From assembly GCA_035582835.1 (NCBI GenBank), contig JAYKAV010003364.1, forward strand, positions 248,134 through 312,133: 64,000 bases of DNA. Direction: 5' to 3'. This stretch comes from Phoebastria nigripes (Eukaryota > Chordata > Aves > Procellariiformes > Diomedeidae). The notes under the pieces were generated by a model. That model was not told the origin of the DNA and searched no databases. It saw only the letters and a list, made by a program, of their open reading frames with translations. Positions 35,354-49,551 of this stretch are shown piece by piece (positions within the stretch are counted from its first letter, which is position 1; every line of letters starts with the position of its first letter). A program made the position numbers and the translations under genes.

Positions 35354-38300
35354 ATTTGCCGATCAGCGGGGGGAGCGGGCAGGGAATCCTCCTTCATTCT
35401 TCACACTGTATTTGTGAGTGATGCTGATACATTAAATACATGATAAAATAAAAGGAAGGGAGAAGAAAACAGAGAGGACAAGAAAGAAGGAAAGTAAAAT
35501 CCAATGAAGCCCTAATGTCTAAAGGCCATAAATCAGTTCCAGAAATCCATTGATTCTATACAGGACCCATCACATGCCTCTCCACATCCACTAGACTGAT
35601 TTAAGAGTTAGCTAACAGCTCAATATTTCCTCCTACCAGCACAGATTCTTAGGTTGTAAAAATTCTTAGCTTCCTTGAAGTCATTAGATTTGTCATGTTT
35701 AAAACACACTGTAAACCCATCTATTAGTCTTCCCTATAACAGTTGCAATAAGTGACATAGAGAAGCCACGTCACTCCAATTGTAAGGGAAAATGGGCCAT
35801 AGGTCTCTAATTCCTTTGAGTTTGTCCACAGTATTAATACGTTGAACAAACTTGTACTAACTAATCAAACAAAACTCTTTTAAATTATATGAGCGTAGGC
35901 CACATCTTCTATTTCAAGCGCTAGCACTTCCTCCGTTTGAGTCCTAAGCCAATGAAGATGAGCAAAGAAGCAAAGTCTGGTAAGTTGCAAGTCTTGCAAT
36001 ATGCATTTTTATTTTTAAACCATTTTTTAAAGATCTAATTACTTCCAGAATTCACTCGTTACTCAAAATGTCTCACCTCTTCCATTGCACTAGCTTACTG
36101 TTGGCTCTAGGTACATGTGAGTGATTAAGAGAAGGGAAGACATCCACCCTCTCAGTTCCAGTTTCATTAAAAGTCAAACAAGAAATTATGAGGAGTCTGT
36201 GCCAATCCCTAGCTTTTCAAAACTGACATTTTCCAAGTTCTTTACAGAGTCATGAGTGTAAAATAGAGACTAAAAATTACAAGTCAAAATTTTGCTACAG
36301 TACATTAAGCAGGACAGTCAGAATACCGAGGAAGGCCTACAGCTACTAAGGTATGAGTGTCATGGTGTTGAGTCTCTGATTAGATTAAAGGAATCAAACA
36401 TTTTACATGACTAACATATACAAGTGTCTGAAATTAGAAAGTGCATATATATAGCAACTTGTCCTCGTTGTTCTGTAATGTTGTGGACACACCCAGGATG
36501 TGCNGTAACATTAAAACAGATTTATGTTTTTCTTCTTGCAAAAGGGAGCAATGCCAATAGCTTCTAAAAACTCTAATTGTAAGACAAATATCTTCCATAG
36601 TAAATAATTATATATTGGCTAAGAGATACGGTAAACTAGATTTACAAAGTACTTGGTACAAATGGTGAATTTTGTACAAGCAAAAATATTTTGATAAATG
36701 GAGTGTAAAATGTAAACTAATCATGTTCAGAATGCACAGTCTGTTCCCTTGTTTAGTTTCAGAGTTACACTAAAGAAACCATAACCTTGAACACAAAACT
36801 TGAGTGTCAGAGATGGCCTTCNTGTGTCTGTTATCCTTTTTGACAATACAAATAAAAACATAATACATTTGCATTTCTTTTTGTCTTGCCATGCTTCTGA
36901 AGAGTAAATGTACATTTAGGCAAAAATTAAATGCAGAAAAAATCCATTGGAAACACTGCTGAAAGAAATCAAGCTGAAGAGATTACGACACTTCGCTTAA
37001 AGAGGGTTCTGCCTTTGCATTTTAAAGCTGGATTCAGAACNGCTTACCTTTAGTCTTTCTAGAGTGATATTGACAGGGCTTACTGAAAATGATACCTTGA
37101 AGAAAAAAGCTGCACTATAGTATCAATGATGAGTAAGATTTCCTTACACTATTTTGAATAATATTAAATACCATAGACACGAGCAATCTTTGGTTTAGGT
37201 TCCTTATATCAAAGTCCATCTTATTTATTTGAAGAAATGTTTTGTGGTCAATCGTGTTTTAGGAGAGGAAGAGAAAGAAAGCATTCTTTTTCTGACACAA
37301 GAATTCTCCTGCTTTCTTCCCTGATAGTTTATATGTAAAGTACCTCAACTGCTACTGCACGTGTGCCAAGTTAGATCAAGCGTTCGGCATAACTTAGGCA
37401 AACGGTGTTATGGCTGACAGAGCTGAACTGGTTTGCTTCCTTTGAAGGAATGGGGGTGTGTCTTGATTTATAGCAAGATATCTCTAGGCATTGCTCAAAT
37501 ATACACATAATTAATACGTCATTACTCACATTCATGTTTTATTTTTAAACTATAGTGAAGCACTGAAATCCCTGCATGAAAGATACTCCAGAAATGCAAA
37601 TAAGTAAATGTATCTGCATTTATATATTCACGTAAATAATGAATAGATGTATATATTTCAAAGACAATACACTTCGCTGTTTATTAAAACATTTCCACTT
37701 CCCACCAATATGTATTCTGCAAGGCCTTTGGTACTTTTGTTTTTCTATTGTTAGACCTTTTGCCATCAAAACAACAATTCCCCATAGCCTCCAAGCACAG
37801 AGGCAGATTAATTGTACTAATCAGCATTTCAAAATGGACACAGGCTTAATTAGCAAATACCTTTACTTTTAAGTTCTTGTTCCCATACAGATACAACCTC
37901 TGGGTATTTCAGTGGAAGTGCTAAATGCCTCACATTCTTGATGGCCAGCCAGTCCATTTTCTATTGTACTGCAGTATAAAGAAATTCACACTGCCAGGAG
38001 ACACATCATTGTAAGCAACTATATTTTTTCTTTTTTTTAGAACCTTTTTCCTAAATGTTTCATGCATGTAGTATTTGTGAATGATGTTGGTCTGCTGGAT
38101 GAGATCCATTTTATTTACAGAACCATAAAGTCTCAATTGTGGCAGTACTGTCCCCCCTAACCCGTTATTGTACCTCAGTCCAGGTGGCCTGAGGAATTAG
38201 TTTTATCTCCAAAATCTGTTCAGTTCTTTTTCCTGATATTGCCATCTCTGGTCCTGTACAATGTCGTTTGTGCTGTTGAAAAATTTGTACACCGACATTG

Positions 38301-38674
38301 CCTACAACTCAGGCTACTTTATTTTGAAGTACGAACAATAAAGCTTATGATTTCTGATAGGTCTTGTTACTTAATATTTTGCGCTTAATCATACCTGAAG
38401 CAACCTCAGTATGGACTACATTGTATGGACTCTGCATATGCACACCTGTGAAAGACCACCCGTCACCAAAAACTGACATTTTCCACAAATTGGACAAGTG
38501 ACGTGAAAACATACATGCCATGAATATGAGCTTGGATTCAAGTTCAGTGAAGGTATCACTGAGCTAGCAGAGGCCAAAACACTCATGCCACGGCATTTAA
38601 TTTCTTATGAATATTGACATTTCTAGCTGTGACTACAGTACAAGCACCACCCGAGGTCTGTCTACATGCATCAG

Positions 38675-38770
38675 GTAAGTACGTCAAAGGTCACAAAATG
38701 GAATTACACAGCAAGTGCTGGGAGAGCTGATACTTAAACTCAAGACTCCAAGTTTAGTTCATTAACACAA
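38675..38770 (-). repeat. Possible MIR-like SINE fragment
   Basis: CAAAGGTCACA at 38685-38695, ACACAGCAAGT at 38705-38715, and an AGCTGATACTTAAACTCAAG segment at about 38725-38744 follow the order of the complement of MIR ('aaggtcacacagctagtaagtggcagagctgggattcgaaccc'). The core half with CTGAGG is missing, so this is weaker than the other copies. Confidence 0.4.
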
Positions 38771-41639
38771 TATTTTTTCACGCTTGTCTTTAGGAATAGC
38801 AGTTTTAATATCACCTTCCCCTGGTATTTTAGCCAGCAGAGATACTGACAAGTGTCTGTAAGACAGCTCAGCATTCCAGTATTACACCAATTCATCTGTC
38901 ATTAATTTCACAAAACTCAACCATATGGACTGAAATTTCTTATGCTAGCATCAGCTTCAGACTGTGGATTTTTAGAAAGTGTAATTAAAAACAGTTTGGC
39001 AGTTTCTCAGAAAAGAAACCAAGTCCTTTTGCTAGTGTTAAATAATTCACTGTCTGCTCATTTTCCCCATAAATTCAGTGGGAAGTTAAAGCATTTCCAT
39101 ACCGGAGAGATAGACACTATAGTTTGAAGCAATAGAAAGGAAGACTGTGGTTTGCACTGAGTCCATCCACTTAAACATTTTACCAGAACAAGAGAGTATT
39201 TCTGAAACATATCTCCCAATCACCCACNTACTGTGCCTTGTTTCACGCCGTGGAGAGGTCTAGGAGCGAACAAACTGGATTCCTTTCAGACAAAAACAAA
39301 TCTGAAGATGTGCTCCAGCAATACATAAAATATGCTCCAAATGCTAATGGATGCTCAGTCCACAATCCTGACTAGTGCTGGTCTGAAGTAAAACTCCTGA
39401 AATGTATGTAGTATAGTCATTATGTGCAACTCCCCAACAAATCTGCCATCATTGCTCTGTGCTACTTGCAATCAAGTGTTTGCTTTTAGTATTCACAGAC
39501 TTTTTTCTAGGTCATCAATATGAACTGGCTGAGAACAGAGTCTGAAGACAGCTGGAGCCAGTAAAAGACTGTAGAGAAGAAAAGAGACAAGTAGCAACAA
39601 ATAGCATCATGTGGTTCCCCCCCACACCTTACAGCTCTGGCAAGCCCAAATACGTAACTTCACAATGAGAGGAGGGAGGTACCTTCTTTCCTGTTCTCCA
39701 TGATGTGCCAATGATGCTCAGAAGGTAGGAAAGAATTATCCTAACTTTAGTCAGGCCCACCACAGCAACAAANGAGAAACCATTCTTTGCTTTGAAATCC
39801 TGCAGGAAGTTTATGTCTCTCCAAAGAAGCTGCTCCTTTCTGAATATGGCAAAATGCAACCAAACACACAGTAACAAAACAGTTATTATTGCCCAAATTG
39901 TAAAGCTTTGCTTCTTTGCTTGGTTTTTATTTAAACACAGACCATTTTAACCAAAACAATATTTGCATAATGTCTGCTGCATAGGCACCAGAGGCTAAAC
40001 CATGAGAACAAACAACAGGTAACATTTAGCCAAGGCTGTCCAGGCTGTCCAGCCAGCTCACTAGCTGAACTGAGGATTTTGCAGAGTGAAGTGGATCCTG
40101 GAAGGAGGAGGTTACCACTGAAAAACTGCATCCAAAGTTAATATGAATCAGAAAAGCAAATTTTGACTACGTAGGAAAACTTAATTCTGGCCTGTAATAT
40201 TTCATAAGAATTTCAGGTAGACACGTCTTTAAATAGATCTGGCCTGTCCATGGAAAACCCTTTGCTGGCTTCTCAAAAGTCTTTCTGGACAATTGCTTTT
40301 TTCCTTAGCTTGAAGAACTGTAAAACAATCCCTTTCTCAGATACTTAGAGATTTTAGACCCTCTGTTATACCTTCTTTTAAAGTGGGTTTAAAATATTGC
40401 CAGATATTTCATAGTACTGCTTTTTAATTTGCACAGTTGTAAAGGTCTTTACAATATTCCACATTTCTCAGTACAGAGCCTGTACTGAGACCAGCTGAAC
40501 CTGTTACCCAACAATTAACCTTACTAAAAAGCCTTTTTCTCTACTTTTGCACCATACCAAAATCAATGAGTTTATAAATGCTTAGCTTACATTGGCAATG
40601 TCAGCAATTAGTCTATTTGCATTTTTTCTTTTAACACTCAAGTGAAAGATAGTATATATTTACATCTTTCTTAATTTGTGGTAGGTTTTCTTCTCCTTCT
40701 CTCTCACATATCAGCTTGGTCCCTAAGGAAGGGAGGATAAATGAGTAAATTAAAACCCCTCAGTGGGGAAAAATACATCCATGCCAGGAATCAATCAGAT
40801 TTTCACATCTGCCAGAAGAGTTGACAGGACTTTTAACGCATTTGTTCATTATGAATAGAAAACCACTTTTACCAGCCAAAAATAAGAAAGGGGGTGTGGG
40901 TGGGGAACCCTATAAGCTGTTTTCTGACAGTCAGGCTTTGAAAACTATGAAGTGATAAAAACTTCNAGAAGCGAGAGGACTATTTAGCAACAAAAATAAA
41001 CAGCTCATTCTGAGGAAATGTTACATAAAATTTGAAATTTAGAAAAGATGAAAATGTCATTTATTACTTGAACTGGAAAAAGGAAAAGAAAAAAAAGCAG
41101 AATCTAATTTCTAATTCTCTCCATAAACCTTGAAACAATCACAGAAATAGTCACTGAAACAAACCTATTTAAGTACTACAGATAAAACAGCTCTATCTCT
41201 GATTAGAAAGAAAAGATCTTCTTTTTTTTCATCATATCCATGTACAAGTAAGGCATAGTCATCCAAATTAATGATTAGATAACAGTTCTAAACACCTACC
41301 AGTTTAAAATCAAGAAACATTCAAGTTCTTCGCNTTTCAGAGATCTCTACTTTTTATGTTACTGCATATCTAAAAGAACAGCTGCAAGTTATCATCTCTG
41401 AGTTTGTTGCAAATTGAAGCATCACGGGTTCTGGATTAACCTGAATGAATTGCACACAGGTGTGAAAAATTAACCTCAGAACAAAGGGAACCTCATACTC
41501 CTAAGATAAAGAATGTTGTCTCTCAGCTTCCTTTCTATCCTGCTGCCTTTTTTTTCCTCTTTTTATTTTTACCAAAGACTATAATGAACTTTTTTTTTTA
41601 CAGTTTATACATCTGAGACTAGAGTTGTTTATATGAAGT

Positions 41640-41785
41640 TAAAGTACATATTTGAATACATTTATATATTTTGTATGAATTATATATAAAGTATATAATA
41701 TATGATATATACTTATATGTTTTTGTATTATACACAAAAACACATATATTATACATATATATCAAGTATATAATATATAAAATCT
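41640..41785. repeat. AT-rich tract with inverted and direct repeats
   Basis: AAGTATATAATATAT occurs at 41689-41703 and again at 41764-41778. AAGTATAT at 41689-41696 faces ATATACTT at 41707-41714, and TATATGTTTTTGT near 41714 faces ACAAAAACACATATA near 41733, so several hairpins can form. It is a degenerate TA microsatellite able to extrude cruciforms. Confidence 0.7.
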
Positions 41786-44700
41786 ATTGGTTTGTGGAAA
41801 AAACAGGTGGATAGGCTCTTGTGATCTTAAGACATTCAGGAGGTTTTCTCATAGTAGAATTCTTGTAGTTCTTTTGGTCTAATATTACACATGAGTCAAG
41901 GTTTTTAGGGTCATGTGATTTTTTTCTTAAAAGACCAGTTAATATATTTAGTAAAAAAAATAAACAAGCTTATAGTTGCAATATTTTTTTACTCTTTTTC
42001 CAGGTGCAACATATAAGGAAGAAACTTCAAAATATGAACAAATTTGAAGCAGTTACTCTAAGTTTACCTTTGTTATGTTACTCAAACAAGATTTTTATCC
42101 CCTGTAGGAAAAAGACAGAAAATTGTCATCTTTGGGATCCCTAAACAGTTAGTCAGAGCTGGGATTGCTAAAATATGTCATTAATTTAATAAGGAGATAA
42201 TGATTTTTAATATTCGATAGAATTAGATGTATTAGCACAGAAGAGGTTTTCAGTGTGTTATTTACCAAAGGAGGAACTTAAAATAGACTGGTTTCACATG
42301 AAGTGTGCTTTAGTTTCTTTTTCAATGTCATTCTTAAAGAGTAAATAAACACTACCAACCAAAGCCATATGATAATAAAAAAGCTGTAGTTTTAAAAGAG
42401 GTTAGAAGTTTTTATGATCTACTTTGGTTGATTAAAACATTATGAACACAATGAAACTCCATCTCTCAGAACCCAAACTTCACTACCCATACATATCTAT
42501 ATAGTTGTTATCTATGCTTTGAGACAAGCAGATTCAGCTAGGCACTTCAACTTGATTTTTTAGTTCCTCAGAGACCTAAAGTTTTGTACAGTCTTGACCA
42601 AACTAAACAATCAGGTCAATTCATAGCCTGTTATAGGTCTCTCTTTAGACTTTCTTCTATTTGGGATTTATTTTAGAGGTACTGGGTAAAATGCATAATC
42701 AGGTCTTGATAAAGCCACTGGAGCTGATCTTTTCCACTCAAACAACTGTCTTTATGACCAACATGAAGGGCCTTTCTTCTTTTGTGCTCTCTGTTCAACC
42801 CCTTGAATCCTGTGGTGTCTGGTTTTGAGTGAAAGATTTAAAAAGTAGGAAGGATGGAAACTATGTCCTCTATTGAGCTCCCAAATACTTTATCACTTGG
42901 CTAGTGCTTTCTCTTCAGTAGAGAATGAACCATCTTTTCCTGCTCTTAAAGGAACAAATCCAGCTCTATTTGTAAATGGAAGGATTTCAGTCTTGCCTTC
43001 CAGAAGGGGATTTGGGACATAAGCCTGTAGAGGAAGGAGTCTTGAAGAGGGGGAAATTTACGTGACTTCTCTTTTTTTTCAGTGTTTGCCATTGACTAGC
43101 TCATTGACTGGCTTTCTCTACTGTAAACATGATCTGAGAGTCACATTTTGGTGTCTAACTCTTCATGCAGTCTCCATAGGAGCCAAGCTACTCAATGTCC
43201 CTTTGTATCTCACTATGGGACCAGGTAAAAAATAAAATTGCCTAAATAGTTGTTGTTTGTTTGNTTTTTTTTTCCCCTCAGGGCTGAAACAGGTCTCTAG
43301 TTATGCACACCGCAAGAAACTTCAAAACAATAAAGTTCATGTAAAAATTTATTTCTTCCTTTCTTCTACCTCTATTTTTCCCTTTTAATAATGCTCCCAA
43401 TACACCTGCTCTATAGAGTTCATTTTCCTTTTATTTTGATTTCCTGTTCTGCCTGAACTGTACTTTTAGAACCAGCGCTATGACCTCAACTAGTCTTACG
43501 ATTGAAAGACTTTCACATAACCTGAGATGACTGTTTTTAGCCACACAGGAAGAAACTATCAATATTATTCACTCTTTGAGATGATTTGTCAGTTACCAAC
43601 GGAATCCTAAACACAGAAGACTATAAGTGAAATAATTTCTTCATTGGATCATGGTAAGTTCCTGGAAGGTGTTACTCCTGCTGTTGACACTAATGGGGTG
43701 CAGAGGAAAGGAAATGAGAAATAGCTGCTGCTGTAGGCATTACAGTTGTAGGCACTACTACTTTCTCCTCCGTACATCATTTGTAGATCATATTCCAACT
43801 CATCATTCTCAGAACAGCCGCTGTTTTTATCCTGGGTTTTGATCTATTTAACAACAATATATTGTCTAAGATTTTTATCATTTTTACTGTGTTCCTATTG
43901 CACCTAATTCCAGTTGGCCTACTTCTCCTTCCGTTTAGTAGTCAGGCAGGCTTATTCTCTCCTTTGTAATCTTTTATTTGAGAAACTTAATGAATTGTGG
44001 CTCTTTCAAACATTTTCAAATGTCTTTGACATTTCTCTTGCAACATTTGACCTTGAAGTAGTGAATACCTTTCATTTCTACTGACAAAAACAGACTTTCT
44101 GCATGCTGCAAAGATGGGTATAACAAGCTGATGTTTGTTTGTTTTAATCCTTTTTTCTAATAAGCAACAAAAATGGGAAGATGGTCTTCTCACACAACCT
44201 AAACAGTCAAAGAAAAGCAATAATGTGTCAAAGCTACAGTGAAAAAGACCAGAGAAGGCAGGTGATGTCTAATCAAAGCCAAAGCCAACCACAACACAGG
44301 TTTCCAGTAAATCCTTTCATCAGTAAAATGAAGTTGAGTGAATCACACATTTAAATGNCTACTCACAATGGTCTTAGTAAACATATATTGAGCTTTTTGT
44401 AGACAGCATGGCAAAGGAGACTTTTGTGGAGTTTGCTGATGTTTTTGAAGATAGTCTGCCTCGCTTGAGGGGCATCATGAGAAATGCTAGGAAAGTATTT
44501 GTCTGGAGGCTTAGCAGGGAAGCAATGGCAACTAGTATCATTTACCAGATGGGAGCCAAAAGTGATTTCTCAGAACTGGAAAACAAGGTTATAGGAAGAG
44601 AAGACTCTTAAAGAGTCATGAAAGTAGAATTAAAACACAGTATCTGACATGTTAAAAAGGGGGATCTAGTGGAGAGATGTGAAGGTTCTCACAACTAATC

Positions 44701-47700
44701 CAATCAAAATGACAATGCAGGAAAGTGATCCTTGCTGCAGAAGTCAGGATGAAGGTGAGTGAGGCAAAAGTGCCCTTTACAAGGTCAAAAAGAATATGAT
44801 TACTAAATACTAAGATCATTTACATTGGTTTAGTGTATACTTCTGTTACTTTGTAAGCAGTAGCTGTTAGCTGAATTGAAAATTCGCTTTTATAAGAATG
44901 CATGTAAACTGAGAGTTTGAAGTCAATGGTGAAAAAAAAAAAAATCCCTCGCTTCTGTGCTTGGCTTCATTCCACTTGCATGACAGACACACCTCTCTGC
45001 CTGTCACTGCATACGCCTCCACACACTCATGCTTTAATACAAGTGCATTAAACTCTCAGAGCTGATGTACTGTAAAGTTACCTTTTGTTACTCACATACC
45101 CACTCCTCAGTTTTCTGCCTTCTTGGGTGGCATGGACAAATAAGTCATTCTCTCAGCAATTAGGATCATGTCGTCTTCAGTTTTCATTGGTTGCTATTTT
45201 TCACTTGTGCTCTAAAAAAGGTATTAGCCTTTTTTCCACGAGGGTAGGTTGGTTTATGTTTATGCATGAGTTTGTACATACCCACATATGCTGAGCTAAA
45301 AACGTTCACTCGCTAGCTGTCATTTCCTAATCGAAGCATAGCAAGTATCGCTAGAATCGTAACATCAGAAAACAGAATATATCTTAAATAAATATGTGTA
45401 TATAAAGAGAGAAAAAAAATAGAGGCAGAGAGGCAGGAGGGCAATAGCTCTGCCATTCTATTAACTTACTCAAGACTTCTGATTTTTTTTCTGTAACACA
45501 AATATTTGAAACTTCTAACACCTTTTCTTAAATTTTGTGGGTATGGAGAGGTCTATTGCCCACTCTACAATCAACAAGAAGTATAAAATGTTTACTGGTG
45601 AGGTGGAAGACCTTTCTTCAGTCCATTTCCTGACTCACTGGGAGCAAAGTCAATGCTTAAGCTTCATAAAAATACTAGCATTGAAGCTACCAATAAAAAA
45701 AATTAAATTTTTGGCTTAAAGATTCCAACCCAAAATGGTGAATTAGGAGAGGGGGAAAAAAATGTTCTCAGCAACCTTATGCATGCTATGAAATCCACCT
45801 GAAATGTATGAAATTGAAGTTCAGTTCCAGTTTTGAATCAGAATGAAGAATTTGTCGGGTTTTTTTGCCAAATCTTATAACAGTGCATGCTAGTTATGCT
45901 TCAGAATTAGTCCAGATCAATCAATATTTACTTACAAAGTTGTACATGCCATAGAAAAAGAATTCGGGTAGTTCTGTTCTAGAAAACCTCTTAGCCTGGG
46001 CAGTATAATGTCCACCTGAACTTTCAAGGACTAGGTCACTATCCCAAACACTTGCTCAGTTCTGCAATACGTGTGTCTCTGCTTCTCTCCCGTTCTAAGC
46101 AGAAATTCCATCTTGAATGTGAGAAACCCTCACAACTCCCATTTCATCAGTACCAATATTTTTCCACAAAAGAAGCTTTGCATTCATTAAATGGCATTTT
46201 CCTACAAGAATAAAAAAACATTGTGAAAAAAAATCAGCAAGTCTCTATATAGAATACTTCGAAGGGGACTGAGAAAATAGGAAGTGTGGTCATAAGGCAG
46301 ATCTGACTTTTGAAACATTGGTTATTTATGTACTTCTTGCTTACATAAAATTCTCAATACTCATTCTTCAGTACTTTTGATGCATAGTAGCAAATTACAC
46401 ATTTCATATATTAGGGGAATCACTAGAAATGTAAGGTAATGCGTGCACTGTGAAATGAAATACAACTATTGTGTCATACTACAATGTCTTTTTTTGGCAC
46501 CTTTCTATACCGTATAAAAAAAAAAAACTTTATACCAAAATCTGTGGTAAAACTATTTTAGTGAATCAAGTCTTGCATGTTTATCCACATGGGAAACATT
46601 TAGGGCTTAGATTTAGGGATTAGTTTTGTAACAAGACTTAGGAGGATTAATACATATAATTGCAATTTGCAGCTGCTATCTCCATATCAGTTATCAAGAT
46701 CTGACTAACTCCTGCCTGTATCCAAAGAGACATTATGTCCAATGATCCTTATGGTTTCAATTTTATAATTGCCCAAGAACTAAAAAAATGTGCTTTTGGC
46801 TCTGTAGTGCTCTGGATTGCAGAGCAGAGCTCCAGCAGGATGGTGTTTTCCTGCTCTCCTCACCCACAATGCTTAAGCTAGCAGTTGTTCTCAGAACCTG
46901 CCCCAAAAATCAGTCCCTGCTCCAAGAACAACCCTTCTCTCCCCACCCCCTTCCCAGTGCTCCTTACCCATTCTTTCTTTCCTTTTTTCTGTCATTTTAT
47001 CTCTGAATCTTTAAATTGTTTTCTGGAAAGTGAAGCAGTTTCAAGGAAGGGCTGTGAAAGCATATTCCCACATGCAAGGCTTGCCAGTAACCTGGTGATT
47101 AGCACAGTCTATGGTAAGAGCTTTAAGTGGAAAAGAATGGAAAAGCATCCAGGCATCCCACTGGTATTAAGGATGAAGGGAAAGGGTCGGAAACAAGTAT
47201 CACGTACTCTTCTAGCCATGTTTTTCAACAAACATGACAGCTGCCATGCTGTTTTGTGAGAGCTGTGCCCTTGTCATGGTATGTTTTACATGCTCTGAGT
47301 ACACCTACAGGATTCGGTCCCTCGGGGGAATCTCATGCAGGAAATGCAATATTGTTGATTCTCATGATGCTTGAGTGTGAGACAGCAGTCTGTCTCAGCT
47401 GGGCATTTGATTCCCTAGGCTCAGATATTTCTGAGATACTATCTTTACATCCCGTGCAAAAAGAAAAGAGTAGGAGCTTGCACCGCCTTACAGGTTAAAG
47501 CCCGAAACACTTAACTTCCACTTCTGAGTATATATCAATCCAGATACATAAAAGTGCCTTGATAAGTTAAATGCAGAAACTAAGAATACAGATTTAATGC
47601 ACCTAATGACTGTGTGACAGAAGGTAAATGACAGCTTGCTTGGAAGACAAAAAGAACTGTGGAGCTGTGTAGGGGATGTTTGTTTAAAGCACTGCTCTGT

Positions 47701-49423
47701 GCTGACTCCTCCAGGGCAACATGGAAGAGGTTGAGGATGGCAGAAGCAAGTCGGGGGACTGTAATCTTCTCTGGGAGTGCACAGGAAGGTATGGCTGCAC
47801 CCTCTGGGAGGTGGGGGAGGAATGGGGAAAGGTATAAAGTAGACATGGTTTTCTTGTCTCCATTTATTCCCCTTTGCTTCCTGTTTCATGGAAACTTAGC
47901 TGTGTAGTGCCACCTTTGTATCATGGCTGTCATTATGCAGCAACGTTTCCCGAAGGAGAAATGTATCTCCAGGTCCTTTCTGAAACTCCAGGGATTTCCG
48001 TAGTCTGTGTTTAAATGATACAACACACAGAAAATTATTTGCAGTCTCTTCTTCACCCAACATACACCTGCCCTGTAAATAGAAACCACAGACAGCTTGT
48101 GTGTTTTGGGAATTGAACAAAAAGCTCTTCCTCTGGACTCATTACTTTTTTTCCACCTTCTCTTTTAAAATATAAATCTTTCAGCAAAAATTGACTTTTG
48201 TGTCAGATACCCAGCCATTTCTCAGAGCTTAACAATCCACATAAACAGGTAGAAATTGAGGTTTGACTTTTAGGCTAAAGAACTGTAGATGCTGGAGGAG
48301 AGAACATTTCATAGGCAAAACTTTGTTTTTATTGTGAGGGCTAGCTACACCAAGAATTCGTCATTAGGACACACTATGAAACTTTAGAAATCTCATTCTA
48401 GAGTCAAGCATTAAACCAAAAAAGTAAAAAACTATCCCCTTGACTATCACCTTGACTATCCCTGCCAATTCATCGCAGAGTTTTCTAAACAGTAAAATCA
48501 AGACATCTTCTCCTGGCTTGGTCATTGTCATAGTATATTGCATCTCTCATTGAAGAAGATGAATANAAATCATTCCCTAGCTGTATCATATTCTACTTCC
48601 TTATTGGTCAGCTGGAGAAGCAGGCTGGTGATTTAGCAGCTCCCAGATCACCAGCATGAATCTTTTCCCCATTTTGCTCATATAAAGCATGGGGAGTTCA
48701 CATTTCTCAGTTGGCAAAACAAAGCAGAACTGCTGCTAAACAAGGTAGCATTCCTAGAGAAGCTTAATCAATTTTCTTATGTCTCAGCACAAAATGTCAG
48801 AAGCATTTGTATGAAATGTTACTGCATAAGCTAATGTAAAAGATGTGATGCAAGAGAAAAGGGAAAATTGTTTGCAGGGGGGCACCGTGTACTGGCTAGA
48901 TGAGTTCTTTGAGGAACAGGTATTACAAACATGCAATGTAATCATAGTTTTAAGTGTTTCAGTGACTGGTTTATCATTTGAGTTGGAATATTTAAGATGT
49001 AGGAAATAAAATCCTGAGGTTCTCTATTCACTATCCACAAAAAATATTTCACACAAGAATAGTAATGCCTACTGCTAAAGCTGACCTGAATGATGATACT
49101 TGAAATGCTTGGGTTTTTTTCTTAAACTTAAGCCACACAGGCCAAATAAGTAAGAAATAACAAGTCATTATTTTTCTGTAAATCATGCATTTCTAACATA
49201 TCGGTTCAACAACTTTCTTCATTATGCATGAAGTGAAATATCTCTTCATACATTTTGGTATCATCATATTCTATTTTATTGCTGGCAGATTTGTACTGTA
49301 GCACAATAAAATCAATAAATGCAACAATAAAATCATGCATCACCATCTGTGTGTTCAAAACAATTTTATAGTAGATTTATTGCCTAGATCCTGCTTTGAG
49401 GAATTTCTCTGACATATCTGACA

Positions 49424-49551
49424 ATTATATAGGTGTATTATTATTATGCATTATTATTATAGGTGTATGTATTATACATTAATTACATACTATATATTAT
49501 ATACTATATTATACATTAATTATACATTATACATTATGTGTAATAGATATA
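49424..49551. repeat. ATT/TATA-rich low-complexity tract
   Basis: Repeated ATTATT, TATACATTA and TATATAT words, including two TATAGGTGTAT segments about 30 bases apart. It is a decayed compound microsatellite. Confidence 0.7.

Larger units (their letters stand above)
33578..38674. other. AT-rich non-coding DNA, no gene seen
   Basis: No exon or mobile element recognised. It contains a G-quadruplex motif at the left end and an N gap at 35338-35353, both listed separately. Open frames are under 80 codons. Confidence 0.55.

Noticed and set aside
44285..44340. MIR-like 'cctttcatcagtaaaatg' block
   Set aside because: Only one short block matches and the rest of the SINE is not visible.
46885..47259. 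124-codon open frame on the plus strand as a gene
   Set aside because: No recognisable domain or flanking splice pattern that I could support; it overlaps other chance frames.
47488..47889. 133-codon open frame on the minus strand as a gene
   Set aside because: No domain, no homology I can name, several overlapping frames of similar size, and proline-rich content from C-rich DNA; chance is the simpler reading.
49424..49551. CRISPR-like or regularly spaced repeat array
   Set aside because: Repeats are short AT words with no constant spacer length, in eukaryotic DNA.
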